From Janthinobacterium sp. (GTDB lineage Bacteria; Pseudomonadota; Gammaproteobacteria; Burkholderiales; Burkholderiaceae_D), in contig PKWL01000095.1 of the NCBI GenBank assembly GCA_003133225.1, forward strand, positions 1 through 64,000: a stretch of DNA of 64,000 nucleotides. Reading direction: 5' to 3'. Shown here piece by piece: positions 45,544 through 55,585 of the stretch (position 1 is its first letter; the number at the start of each line of letters is the position of its first letter). A program made the position numbers and the translations under genes. Below the pieces are notes generated by a model. That model ran no database searches and had not been told where the DNA came from. It saw only the letters and a list, made by a program, of their open reading frames with translations.

Positions 45544-45762
45544 AATGACTCCTGTGAAGTCCAGGTCAACGTACCCGATGCAAACTGGCAGCTGGCGCCG
45601 GCTATCGATCCACGGCTATGCTGCCAATGATGGCGGACTGTTGCGTATGCATGTTGAGCGGCCACAAGCTAGGTTCGGCCAATTTGCAAGAACAAGCCGT
45701 TTGGGTCAAGGCCGCCGCAAAAATGACAAAATGGACTATAGTATTGTCTTTCTCCAGAATAA

Positions 45763-47388
45763 ATGAACTCCATGAAATTTGATGTTGCTATCGTTGGTAG
45801 CGGACTGGCCGGTTTATCCGTCGCGCTCCATCTGGCCGAAACGCGTAGCGTGGCGATCATTTCCAAGCGCGCTTTGCAAGACGGCGCCAGCAACTGGGCC
45901 CAGGGCGGCATCGCAGCCGTGCTCGATTCGAATGACAGTTATAGCCAGCATATCAACGACACCCTGGTCGCCGGCGCCGACCTGTGCGATGAGCGCGCCA
46001 CCCGCTTTATCGTCGAACACGGCCGAGAAGCGATCGAATGGCTCATTGAGCAAGGCGTGCCCTTCACGCGCGACGCCACCGCCGAGCTGGGCTACCATCT
46101 GACCCGCGAGGGCGGCCACAGCCAGCGGCGCATCATTCACGCGGCCGACGCCACCGGCCACGCGGTGCAAGAGACGCTGGAAGAAAAAGTACGCGCGCAC
46201 CCCAACATCACGCTGTTTGAACATCACTGCGCGATCGACTTGATTATGTCGAACAAACTGGGCGGCAAAGGGGAACCCAAATCGGTGCCGGCGACGCAGT
46301 GTTACGGCTTATATGTACAAGATGAGCGCAGCGGCAAGGTGCTCACGTTCGCCGCCGGGCACACCGTGATGGCCACGGGCGGTGCGGGCAAGGTGTACCT
46401 GTATACGACCAATCCGGACACGGCCAGCGGCGACGGCATCGCGATGGCGTGGCGTGCCGGCTGTCGCGTCTCGAACATGGAATTCATCCAGTTCCACCCA
46501 ACCTGCCTATACCACCCGTATGCCAAATCTTTCCTGATCACGGAAGCGATTCGCGGCGAGGGGGGCTTACTAAAGCTGCCGCCGGAAGCGGGCGCCGCCG
46601 CCGGCAGCCGCTTCATGCCGATGCACGACGAACGCGCCGAACTGGCGCCGCGCGATGTGGTGGCGCGGGCGATCGACTTTGAAATGAAAAAGCGCGGCAT
46701 CGATTACGTGCATTTGGACATCAGCCACAAGCCGGCCGCATTTTTGATCGACCACTTCCCGACCATTTACGCGCGCTGCCTGGAACTGGGCATCGACATC
46801 ACGAAGGGACCGATCCCAATTGTGCCGGCCGCGCACTACACATGCGGCGGCGTGGTGACGGATCTGGCCGGGCGTACCGACCTGCCGGGCTTGTACGCGG
46901 TGGGCGAGACGGCCTGCACCGGCTTGCATGGCGCCAACCGTCTGGCCAGCAATTCCCTGCTCGAATGCTTGGTGACCGGACGCGCCTGCGCGCACGACAT
47001 CGCGCAGCGCGCAACGGCCGTGGTGCCGGATCTGCCTGACTGGGACGAAAGCCGCGTCACAAATGCCGACGAGGAAGTCGTCATCGCCCATAACTGGGAC
47101 GAGTTGCGCCGCTTTATGTGGAATTATGTGGGTATTGTGCGCACCACCAAACGGCTCGAACGGGCGCAGCACCGCATCGCGCTGCTCAAAGAAGAGATCG
47201 ATGAGTATTACCGTAACTTTCGCATCACACACGATTTGCTCGAACTGCGCAATCTGGTCGATGTCGCGTCCTTGATCGTCAACAGTGCCCTGTCGCGCCG
47301 CGAAAGCCGCGGCCTGCACTTTAGCCGCGACTATCCGGAGACGCTGCCGAAGGCACTGCCGAGCGTGCTGACGCCGCCACGGCGGTAG
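45763..47388 (+). CDS. nadB: L-aspartate oxidase
   Basis: A 541-residue flavoprotein that oxidises L-aspartate to iminoaspartate, the first step of de novo NAD synthesis. The FAD Rossmann motif is [19 protein letters not shown] (8-26), followed by [29 protein letters not shown] and [10 protein letters not shown], typical of the succinate dehydrogenase/NadB family. HTRAGG-like [18 protein letters not shown] holds active-site residues, and [26 protein letters not shown] closes the FAD site. ATG at 45763; a second ATG three codons on is possible since the ribosome site is weak. It converges with nadC-nadA, which carry the next steps. Looks complete. Confidence 0.95.
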   Translation: MNSMKFDVAIVGSGLAGLSVALHLAETRSVAIISKRALQDGASNWAQGGIAAVLDSNDSYSQHINDTLVAGADLCDERATRFIVEHGREAIEWLIEQGVPFTRDATAELGYHLTREGGHSQRRIIHAADATGHAVQETLEEKVRAHPNITLFEHHCAIDLIMSNKLGGKGEPKSVPATQCYGLYVQDERSGKVLTFAAGHTVMATGGAGKVYLYTTNPDTASGDGIAMAWRAGCRVSNMEFIQFHPTCLYHPYAKSFLITEAIRGEGGLLKLPPEAGAAAGSRFMPMHDERAELAPRDVVARAIDFEMKKRGIDYVHLDISHKPAAFLIDHFPTIYARCLELGIDITKGPIPIVPAAHYTCGGVVTDLAGRTDLPGLYAVGETACTGLHGANRLASNSLLECLVTGRACAHDIAQRATAVVPDLPDWDESRVTNADEEVVIAHNWDELRRFMWNYVGIVRTTKRLERAQHRIALLKEEIDEYYRNFRITHDLLELRNLVDVASLIVNSALSRRESRGLHFSRDYPETLPKALPSVLTPPRR

Positions 47389-47602
47389 GTGACTGGACGA
47401 ACGCGCACCACAGAGATCTGGCCCATGGTCGGCTCCCGCCCCATGCATCGATGAGCTCGGCCCTGCACCGCAGCCCGCACTAAACCGTGCTATCCCGGCG
47501 CGCGGTGGCAGCGGTGCGGCAAGCGCCGATCTCACCGCCTAAAGTGGACTGTCGAGCGTCTCAATGAAAACCGGTAACGCTTGCAAGCGGTCCAAGCCAG
47601 GA

Positions 47603-48466
47603 TCAATCGACGATGCGCAGCGAGTAATCGACGGCGCGGATGTCTTTGGTCAGGCTGCCGATCGAGATACGGTCGACGCCGGTGTCGGCGATGGCGCGCA
47701 CGGTATCGAAATCGATGCCGCCGGACGCTTCGAGCAAGGCGCGCCCCGCCGTCATACTGACCGCTTCGCGCATCAGCCCGAGGCCAAAATTATCGAGCAG
47801 GATCGAGCGGGCGCCGGCTGCGAGCGCCTCCCTTAACTGCTTCAGATTTTCCACTTCGACTTGAATCGAGACGCCGGCGCCGAGGCGGTCGGCCGCAGTG
47901 AGCGCTGCCGTCAGGCCGCCGGCGGCCGCGATGTGATTTTCCTTGATCAAGATGCCATCGTACAAGGCTAGGCGCTGGTTCTGGCCGCCGCCCACGCGCA
48001 CCGCGTATTTTTGCGCCAGACGCAACCCCGGCAGCGTCTTGCGGGTGTCGAAAATGGCCGCCGAGGTGCCTGCGATCGCGTCGACATAGCGCCGCGTCAC
48101 GCTAGCTACACCAGAGAGCAATTGCAAAAAATTCAAAGCGCAGCGCTCGGCCGTCAGCAAGGCGCGCGCCGGCCCCTCAATCATGCACACTGCGCTGCCT
48201 GCGCGCATCAGGTCGCCTTCCGCATGGCGCCATTCGATGGCGATGCTGGGCTCGAGGTTCTGCATGATGCCTTCAAACCAGGGTGCTCCGCACAGCACCG
48301 CGTCTTCGCGCACGATCACGCGCGCCTTCACGCGCCCCGCGGACACCAGCGCGCCGGTCAGGTCGCCGCTGCCAATGTCTTCTTGCAAAGCGGCGCTCAG
48401 ATTGGCTTCAAACGCTTGCGCGAGCGCCCTGTCGAAAGGCGCAAAAGGATTGACCAGGGTACTCAT
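47603..48466 (-). CDS. nadC: Quinolinate phosphoribosyltransferase
   Basis: A 287-residue enzyme that converts quinolinate and PRPP to nicotinate mononucleotide. Features are [15 protein letters not shown] (N-terminal domain), [35 protein letters not shown] [19 protein letters not shown] with the conserved Arg/Lys, NHIAAAGG and [12 protein letters not shown], and the barrel end [31 protein letters not shown]. No insertion or loss seen. Its ATG overlaps the nadA stop (ATGA), so the two are coupled. It faces nadB across a 214-bp gap. Confidence 0.96.
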   Translation of the reverse strand: MSTLVNPFAPFDRALAQAFEANLSAALQEDIGSGDLTGALVSAGRVKARVIVREDAVLCGAPWFEGIMQNLEPSIAIEWRHAEGDLMRAGSAVCMIEGPARALLTAERCALNFLQLLSGVASVTRRYVDAIAGTSAAIFDTRKTLPGLRLAQKYAVRVGGGQNQRLALYDGILIKENHIAAAGGLTAALTAADRLGAGVSIQVEVENLKQLREALAAGARSILLDNFGLGLMREAVSMTAGRALLEASGGIDFDTVRAIADTGVDRISIGSLTKDIRAVDYSLRIVD

Positions 48467-49596
48467 GCCGGACCCACTCCCGCGAACAGCTTGCCTTCCT
48501 TGGCCAGGTCAAAGCCTGGTTTGATGCCGAATTTTAGGGCCGCAGCAAAGTCGAGCATGCGCTTGATCGACTTGCTGGCCTGGCGGCCGATATCAGGGTC
48601 GACGTGGACCTCATTATTCATGTTCTCTAGAGCGTCGGCCAAGTTCTGCAGCCCGTTCATTGCCATCCAGGGGCAATGAGCGCAGCTCTTGCAGGTCGCG
48701 CTATTGCCTGCGGTGGGGGCTTCGATGAAAACCTTGCCGGGCGCGGCCGCCCGCATCTTGTGCAAAATGCCGTTGTCGGTGGCGACGATAAAGGTGCTTG
48801 CATCCATGGCTTGCGCCGCAGCAATCAATTGCGAGGTTGAGCCGACGACATCGGCCAGAGCGACTACGCCAGCCGGCGACTCGGGGTGCACCAGCACTTT
48901 CGCGCGCGGATGCTCGGCCTTGAGCAATCCAAGCTCAAGGTCCTTAAATTCGTCATGGACCAGACAGGAGCCTTGCCACAACAGCATGTCGGCACCAGTT
49001 TGCTTTTGAATGAATGAGCCGAGATGCTTGTCGGGCGCCCAAAGGATTTTCTTGCCTTGCGTGTGCAAATGGGCAACGATATCTAGGCCGATCGACGATG
49101 TCACCATCCAGTCGGCGCGGGCCTTGACGGCAGCGCTCGTGTTGGCGTAGACCACCACCGTGCGATCCGGATGGGCGTCGCAAAAAGCGGCGAATTCATC
49201 GGCCGGGCAGCCCAGGTCGAGCGAACAGGTCGCATCTAGATCTGGCATCAAGACCCGCTTTTCCGGGCTCAGGATCTTCGCGGTCTCGCCCATAAAGCGC
49301 ACGCCGGCCACGATCAGTGTCTGAGCCGCATGGTCGCGTCCGAAACGCGCCATTTCCAGCGAATCGGAAACGCAGCCGCCCGTTTCTTCGGCCAGGTCCT
49401 GCAAGTGGGCATCGACATAATAATGGGCGACCAGCACCGCCTCACGCTCTTGCAGCAAGAGCTTGATGCGCTCCTTGAGTGCGCTGATCTCGGCGCCCGC
49501 TAAGGACGCCGGAACGCGAGCCCAGGCTTGGGCGGTGCAGCTGGCGCTAGCGCGCGGGCGCTCATATTCAACGGTCTTAATGGGTAATATTTGCAT
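48463..49596 (-). CDS. nadA: Quinolinate synthase
   Basis: A 377-residue 4Fe-4S enzyme that condenses iminoaspartate with dihydroxyacetone phosphate to quinolinate. Conserved cysteines appear in [20 protein letters not shown] and [18 protein letters not shown]; the last holds the C-terminal CxxC of the subgroup. [21 protein letters not shown] and [13 protein letters not shown] are also typical. ATG at 49596 matches the family N-terminus; a longer frame to 49614 has no ribosome site. Coupled to nadC by ATGA. It lies 83 bp downstream of ybiT on the same strand, with a short stem-loop in between. Confidence 0.95.
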   Translation of the reverse strand: MQILPIKTVEYERPRASASCTAQAWARVPASLAGAEISALKERIKLLLQEREAVLVAHYYVDAHLQDLAEETGGCVSDSLEMARFGRDHAAQTLIVAGVRFMGETAKILSPEKRVLMPDLDATCSLDLGCPADEFAAFCDAHPDRTVVVYANTSAAVKARADWMVTSSIGLDIVAHLHTQGKKILWAPDKHLGSFIQKQTGADMLLWQGSCLVHDEFKDLELGLLKAEHPRAKVLVHPESPAGVVALADVVGSTSQLIAAAQAMDASTFIVATDNGILHKMRAAAPGKVFIEAPTAGNSATCKSCAHCPWMAMNGLQNLADALENMNNEVHVDPDIGRQASKSIKRMLDFAAALKFGIKPGFDLAKEGKLFAGVGPA

Positions 49597-49649
49597 AAAT
49601 TTCTGCCAGAACAAAGAATATCGGCACTATCGCACCGTGCAATTTTTCT

Positions 49650-49666
49650 GCCCGGAGCGTCCGGGC
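49650..49666. repeat. Stem-loop between ybiT and nadA
   Basis: GCCCGGA and TCCGGGC, a 7-bp GC-rich stem with a 3-nt loop. In the direction of ybiT-nadA transcription it is followed by A residues rather than T residues, so it is not a normal terminator. Confidence 0.55.
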
Positions 49667-49679
49667 GCAACGAACGGAC

Positions 49680-51278
49680 CTAATCGATGCCTTGGCTGCG
49701 CAAATAGTCTTCGTAATTGCCGTGGTAATCGACCACTTTATTGTCCCCGATTTCAATGATGCGATTGGCCAGCGATGACACGAACTCGCGATCATGGGAC
49801 ACGAAGATGAGGGTGCCGGCGTATTTTTCCAGCGCAATGTTGAGTGATTCGATCGATTCCATGTCCATGTGGTTGGTCGGTTCGTCCATCAACAGCACGT
49901 TGTGGCGCCCCAGCATCAGCTTGCCGTACATCATCCGCCCTTTTTCGCCGCCCGATAGCACGCTCACCGATTTTTTGACGTCGTCGCCACCGAACAGCAA
50001 GCGGCCCAGAATCGAGCGCACGGCCTGGTCGTCGTCGCCTTCCTGGGTCCAGCGTCCGATCCAGTCCGTTAAGATGGCGTCCTGGGCAAAGTCTTCAGTC
50101 GGATCTTGCGGCATGTAGCCGACATTGGCGTTCTCTGCCCACTTGACGCGGCCCTGGTCCGGCTGCAAGCCGGCGATATCGCCGGCGATACAACGTAACA
50201 TCGTGGTCTTGCCCACGCCGTTAGCGCCGATGATGGCGATACGCTCGCCCGCCTCGACCATGATGCTGAAGTTCTTAAACAGGGGGCGCTCGAAGGCTTT
50301 CGAAATGCCCTCGACTTCCACGGCCAGACGATGCAACTTTTTTTCACCGTCAAAACGCACGAAGGGATACGCGCGCGACGACGGTTTCAAGTCGTCGACC
50401 TTGATTTTTTCAATTTGCTTGGCGCGCGATGTGGCTTGGCGCGCCTTGGACTTGTTGGCGGCGAAGCGACGTACAAATTCCTGCAGCTCGGCAACCTTGT
50501 CTTTCGCTTTTGCATTGTTGGCCAGCTGCTGGTTGCGCGCCTGGGTCGAGGCGAACATATACTCGTCGTAGTTGCCCGGATAGACCTTCAGCGTGCCGTA
50601 ATCCATGTCCGCGACATGGGTACAGACTTGATTTAGGAAATGGCGGTCATGGGAGATGATGATCATGGTGGAATTGCGTTCGTTGAGCACATCTTCAAGC
50701 CAACGAATCGTGTTGATGTCGAGATTGTTGGTGGGCTCGTCGAGCAGCAAAATATCCGGATTCGAAAACAGCGCCTGCGCCAACAACACGCGCAACTTCC
50801 AGCCCGGCGAGACATTGCTCATCGGGCCCTGATGCAGTTCGATGGCGACGCCGGCGCCAAGTAAGAGCTCGCCGGCGCGCGATTCGGCGGTATAACCATC
50901 GTATTCGGCCACTTTGCCTTCCAAGTCGGCGGCGGCCATGTAATCATCGTCGCTCGCGTCCGGATCGGCGTAGATGGCGTCGCGCTGCTGCATCGCCGCC
51001 CACATTTCAGTATGCCCCATCATGACCACGTCGAGCACGCGCATGTCTTCAAACGCAAATTGATCCTGGCGCAATTTACCCAAACGCTCGTTGGTGTCGA
51101 GCATGACAATACCGCCCGACGATTCAAGGTCGCCGCCCAGGATTTTCATAAAAGTGGATTTGCCACAGCCGTTGGCGCCGATCAGTCCGTAACGATTACC
51201 GTCACCAAACTTGACAGAAATGTTTTCAAATAATGGCTTGGCGCCAAATTGCATCGTGATATTTGCGGTAGAAAGCAT
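49680..51278 (-). CDS. ybiT: YbiT-type ABC-F ATPase
   Basis: A 532-residue protein with two ABC ATPase domains and no membrane part, the ABC-F layout. Domain 1 has Walker [10 protein letters not shown] (35-43) and [11 protein letters not shown]; domain 2 has GANGVGKTT and [11 protein letters not shown]. The signature of domain 1 is degenerate ([13 protein letters not shown]), as is usual in the YbiT branch; domain 2 has LSGGEKGRM. The interdomain linker (about 240-320) is long and basic, fitting ribosome binding. ABC-F proteins act on translating ribosomes; YbiT function is not fully known. ATG at 51278, with a -10 element about 52 bp upstream. Confidence 0.93.
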   Translation of the reverse strand: MLSTANITMQFGAKPLFENISVKFGDGNRYGLIGANGCGKSTFMKILGGDLESSGGIVMLDTNERLGKLRQDQFAFEDMRVLDVVMMGHTEMWAAMQQRDAIYADPDASDDDYMAAADLEGKVAEYDGYTAESRAGELLLGAGVAIELHQGPMSNVSPGWKLRVLLAQALFSNPDILLLDEPTNNLDINTIRWLEDVLNERNSTMIIISHDRHFLNQVCTHVADMDYGTLKVYPGNYDEYMFASTQARNQQLANNAKAKDKVAELQEFVRRFAANKSKARQATSRAKQIEKIKVDDLKPSSRAYPFVRFDGEKKLHRLAVEVEGISKAFERPLFKNFSIMVEAGERIAIIGANGVGKTTMLRCIAGDIAGLQPDQGRVKWAENANVGYMPQDPTEDFAQDAILTDWIGRWTQEGDDDQAVRSILGRLLFGGDDVKKSVSVLSGGEKGRMMYGKLMLGRHNVLLMDEPTNHMDMESIESLNIALEKYAGTLIFVSHDREFVSSLANRIIEIGDNKVVDYHGNYEDYLRSQGID

Positions 51279-51727
51279 ATAAATTTTGTTCTTTATTTAA
51301 TAAAATCAAACAGTTAGGCGATTTGTTACATTATACAACACTCACCATAAACCACTGTATCAGCCATCTGAAAACAATGACTTACGGCTGCATTTTAAAC
51401 GAATTCCAAGCAAGCCCATCAACGCGACGCCCTCGCTGCACCTGATCGTCGGCGCTTTACCGACACCCTCTGCTACCATCGCCGGCAACCCTAATTTTTT
51501 GGCAGCCCTGGGACCGCGCTCGAGCGTTTCCACGTAAGCCCGCCTGTGCGCATCCAAGGCGCCGCTGTTGCGTCCGCACGCGGCCCCCCATGGTTGATGC
51601 GCATCACACGGTCACGCGCCCTTATTGTGATAATGTCGATTTTAACTGTGCGCCTACTTGTGTTTCCAAAAAGCACTCCCACATACGTGCTAGCAGTCCT
51701 ATTCGTTTCCATGGAGGTTTTTCCACT
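51279..51727. other. Divergent promoter region upstream of ybiT
   Basis: About 450 bp without a gene. The part next to ybiT is AT-rich and holds its promoter; the part near 51700 has the ribosome site GGAGG for the small gene at 51728. Confidence 0.5.
51330..51335 (-). promoter_or_regulatory. ybiT -10 element (candidate)
   Basis: A perfect TATAAT on the minus strand about 52 bp before the ybiT ATG. The -35 position has no good TTGACA match, so the promoter is weaker evidence than the -10 alone suggests. Confidence 0.45.
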
Positions 51728-51937
51728 ATGAAAAATGCGTATATAGAACCAATGCCTAAAGGCGGCGGGCCAACTGAGTCCTTTCAAATTGAATATGCCG
51801 ACAATTCACCAGCTAAAGGGCCATACCCAACGCAAAAAGCGGCCATAGAAGCGGCAAAAAAAATGGGCCATAAACCGTTAATCGCCCGCGTTCGAATTAC
51901 CAATAAAGACAATCCGGATCACTGGCGGCCCGAATAA
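51728..51937 (+). CDS. Small DUF2188-like protein
   Basis: A 69-residue protein. The middle pattern of short strands then helix (PTQKAAIEAAKKMGHKPLIARVRI, about 34-57) and the closing DNPDHWRPE resemble small DUF2188-type proteins that are widespread in Burkholderiales. GGAGG precedes the ATG at 51728. No signal peptide or Cys. Function unknown. It stands alone between the ybiT promoter and an FNR-type box further right. Confidence in coding is good because of the ribosome site and conserved-looking composition; family placement is tentative. Confidence 0.65.
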   Translation: MKNAYIEPMPKGGGPTESFQIEYADNSPAKGPYPTQKAAIEAAKKMGHKPLIARVRITNKDNPDHWRPE

Positions 51938-52549
51938 ATTGAAGTACGAATGACAACTCGTCCCCTAGGCGTGGCCAGCGACGACCACCGGCGTTGATGG
52001 GCATCGGTAACTCGTACGCCATCGCGATGTTGTCCACATCAACGGAGCGCAAATCTGTGGATAACTTGGCTTGATGGCAGCTAGAGCGTTGATTTTGCAA
52101 AACATTTGGAGTTTGATTAAAATCAAAGCACCGAAGCGGACGCCGTATGAATCATTGTGCAGCTTGCCATTTCTGCATGGCTGGATAGTACAGGCCGATG
52201 CCATGCTTCCCGCGGAGTGTGCGTCTTCTTGGCGAAGGCTGTGAATCAGGCTGATACCCGGGCTTCGGACACGCGGACAGGATAATGCGAACGGCACCTG
52301 CCAGCTCGAGCCGCGCCGCGAGTAGCACGCCCTCGCCGGCAGATTTTCATCAAACCCTGCGTGCCTTCCGAGCATGGGATGCTGGGCGCGCGTCACAATT
52401 AGCCCGCCCCCCTTCCCTTGTTTGCGCCCCGGACGGCGACGTAGTAGACGTTAGCGCGGCTGGCATAGGTTTGGCACGCCATTTTTCTATGCCTACGCCT
52501 CTATGGCATGCCATGCGACTCGGCCATCATTCATCCGGAACAGCAATAT
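51938..52549. other. Gene-free stretch with an FNR-type box
   Basis: About 610 bp. No recognisable gene on either strand. The only notable signal is the FNR/Anr-type palindrome at 52113-52126. Confidence 0.5.
52113..52126. promoter_or_regulatory. Orphan FNR/Anr-type box
   Basis: TTGATTAAAATCAA is an exact TTGAT-N4-ATCAA match, extended by one base on each side to a 7-bp inverted repeat (52112-52127). No obvious gene starts nearby: the left gene points toward it and the right gene converges on it. Confidence 0.5.
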
Positions 52550-53494
52550 TTACCCTTGGGACAGGGTCGGGTAATTAGTGATGGTGAGCTGAAAACCGCG
52601 GCCTTCGGAAACCAGATGGGCTTGGCCGCCAAAAGGCAAGGTCACACGTTCTCGCACGTGCCCAAATTGAAGACCCGTTAGCACTGGCACAGGCAGGCGC
52701 TGACGCAGGAAAGCGAGCATGGCGTCGAAATCGTAGCCGTTATCTTGCGCGTTGAGGCGGCACAAGGAAAAATCGCCCAGCACGACCGCCTGTTGGCGCC
52801 CTATCACGCCCGCGTACAACAGTTGCAACATCATGCGCTCGATGCGAAAAGGATGTTCGTTGACATCTTCGACGAACAAGATGCCGTCATCCATCTGCGG
52901 GAAATAAGGCGTGCCGAGCAAGTGAACTAGCATCGACAGGTTGCCGCCCCAGAGCTTGCCTTCGACGTCCACGACGGGATTGTGCTGCGCCTTGGCGACG
53001 ACCAAGTGGCTCGGTCCGGCAATGCATTTCCAAAATTGCTGCAAGCTAAATTCGACTGGCTCATCACGGGTAAAATCGTCGCAAAACATGGGGCCTGCGA
53101 AGCTGCCGCAGCCCGTTTGCGCCATCAGGCCCATGTGGAAAGCCGTGAAATCGCTATAGCCGACAAACAGCTTGCCGCTAGCGGCCATGGCCGTAAAGTC
53201 GATGTGGGGCAGGATACGGCTCATGCCGTAGCTACCGCGCAAGGCCATTACCACCTGCACATCCGGGTCGGCGGCGGCGGCGTTCAACTGCGCCAGCCGG
53301 CCGGCATCGGTGCCGCCGAAGCGCTGGAATTTTTGTTCCGGCACATAATAATTGTGCACCACATAGCCCTGCTCTTCCAAGCGCTGAATGCCGCGCCCGA
53401 GCGCCGCGTCGTCCACGGCGTAGCCACTGGGCGCGGCGATGGCGATGCCAATTTTTGGTTTACTCAAAATGTGCCGATCAAAAGGTTTACCCAA
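52550..53494 (-). CDS. LD-carboxypeptidase (S66 family)
   Basis: A 314-residue muramoyltetrapeptide carboxypeptidase. The nucleophile Ser114 lies in LFVGYSDFTAFH, the Glu in LFVEDVNEHPFRIERMML and the His in LTGLQFGHVRE, so the Ser-Glu-His triad of S66 is complete. The N-terminal domain has VVMALRGSYGMSRILPHID. It trims D-Ala from tetrapeptides in peptidoglycan recycling; the lack of a signal peptide fits a cytoplasmic enzyme. No ATG is available: TTG at 53494 or the TTG at 53467 (giving MSKPKIGIA, the usual beginning) must be used. I keep the longer one but think 53467 equally likely. Confidence 0.88.
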   Translation of the reverse strand: MGKPFDRHILSKPKIGIAIAAPSGYAVDDAALGRGIQRLEEQGYVVHNYYVPEQKFQRFGGTDAGRLAQLNAAAADPDVQVVMALRGSYGMSRILPHIDFTAMAASGKLFVGYSDFTAFHMGLMAQTGCGSFAGPMFCDDFTRDEPVEFSLQQFWKCIAGPSHLVVAKAQHNPVVDVEGKLWGGNLSMLVHLLGTPYFPQMDDGILFVEDVNEHPFRIERMMLQLLYAGVIGRQQAVVLGDFSLCRLNAQDNGYDFDAMLAFLRQRLPVPVLTGLQFGHVRERVTLPFGGQAHLVSEGRGFQLTITNYPTLSQG

Positions 53495-53784
53495 AGGCCA
53501 CGATCGATTTCGATTGCCGCGTCATCTTACCGTGTGGACGCCCGCCCATCAAGGGCAAGCAGGCGCACGGATGCGGCGCGATCGTCGGAATCAAGCCCCC
53601 CATTCCAAAAGAGCATCGCCCGCAGAGTCGACACATGCGGCCCAAGCATAAGCTTCGCAAGCGCTACCCGCAGCAAACGGTGCAGTGCCGCAGTTGCCGC
53701 AGGGCGCGAAAAAGTGACGCCACCGGCCCTCCCAGTGTCCGTCGGCGACGACGTCACAATCGTTACTGCTCGAGCAAACGCCCG

Positions 53785-54703
<919 letters not shown>

Positions 54704-54710
54704 TGCAGAC

Positions 54711-55346
54711 TTATGGTATTTGTAAGAGTTTATGGATTTGCAGGCTCAGCTTCCACTTCGGGTTGCGTTTGCACGTATCGATCGCCAGGCGCAAATTGTG
54801 CTCTAGGAGCGGGCCATCCATCGCTTGTACAAAAAAATTGTCGAACATGAGACCTTCATAGGAGGCTAAATCCTGCAGTGCCTGGGGAATCACGACCTTG
54901 ATCTCATTGCCTTTATGCACCACCAGTGTGGATCCCATTTTCGGACTGACGCAGACCCAGTCGATCCCCGCCGGCACGGGCAAGGTGCCATTCGTTTCGA
55001 TCGCGATTTGAAAGCCGGTTTTGTGCACGCTGTCGATTAACTCGGCGTCTAGCTGCAACAAGGGTTCGCCGCCCGTGAATACGACATATTTGCTGGCCCC
55101 GTACGTGGCCGGCCAAAGACCGTCTATCGCCGTGGCGAGCGCGGCGCCGCTCGCGAACTTGCCGCCGCGCTCGCCATCGGTGCCAATGAAGTCGGTATCG
55201 CAAAAATTGCATACGGCACTAGCTCGGTCGCGCTCGCGCCCGCTCCACAAATTGCAGCCGGCAAAACGGCAAAATACTGCAGGGCGCCCCGCATGGGCGC
55301 CCTCGCCTTGCAGGGTATAAAAGATTTCTTTGACGCTGTAAGTCAC
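54711..55346 (-). CDS. queE: 7-carboxy-7-deazaguanine synthase
   Basis: A 211-residue radical SAM enzyme. The 4Fe-4S cysteines are C31, C46 and C49, an expanded CX14CX2C seen in a subgroup of QueE, followed by the SAM-binding TGGEPLLQ and IETNGTLPVP. It rearranges 6-carboxytetrahydropterin to 7-carboxy-7-deazaguanine. GTG at 55346 is the start (TAGGAA upstream). First gene of queE-queD-tadA. I looked for a preQ1 riboswitch upstream and saw none. Confidence 0.94.
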   Translation of the reverse strand: MTYSVKEIFYTLQGEGAHAGRPAVFCRFAGCNLWSGRERDRASAVCNFCDTDFIGTDGERGGKFASGAALATAIDGLWPATYGASKYVVFTGGEPLLQLDAELIDSVHKTGFQIAIETNGTLPVPAGIDWVCVSPKMGSTLVVHKGNEIKVVIPQALQDLASYEGLMFDNFFVQAMDGPLLEHNLRLAIDTCKRNPKWKLSLQIHKLLQIP

Positions 55347-55525
55347 TTTAATTCCTAAATGGGTATAGCCAAAAACGCTTGCTCAAGCAGCTTGCCTCCA
55401 AGAGACTAGCTTGACAACTTTCCAAACCTTCCATTATATCCTCCGCCGTCGTAGCTGCGAATCCACCGTCTTGCCCGCAAAAGTGAGTTCTATCGCCTGT
55501 TCGCCTCACAGCGCTTGGCAAGGAC

Positions 55526-55561
55526 AAAAGGCGCGCTCCTCGGCGCTAGCGATGGCGCGCC
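55526..55561 (-). terminator. Possible kup terminator
   Basis: On the minus strand GGCGCGC and GCGCGCC pair over an 18-nt loop and are followed by TTTTG, about 25 bp after the kup stop. The T-run is short and the loop is long, so this is a weak candidate. Confidence 0.4.
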
Positions 55562-55585
55562 GGGGAGCGGCAGCGCAAATTGATA

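Noticed and set aside
45560-45600. Sigma-54-like promoter upstream of the EpsB-type transferase
   Set aside because: The -12 TTGCA is good but the -24 element does not match TGGCAC.
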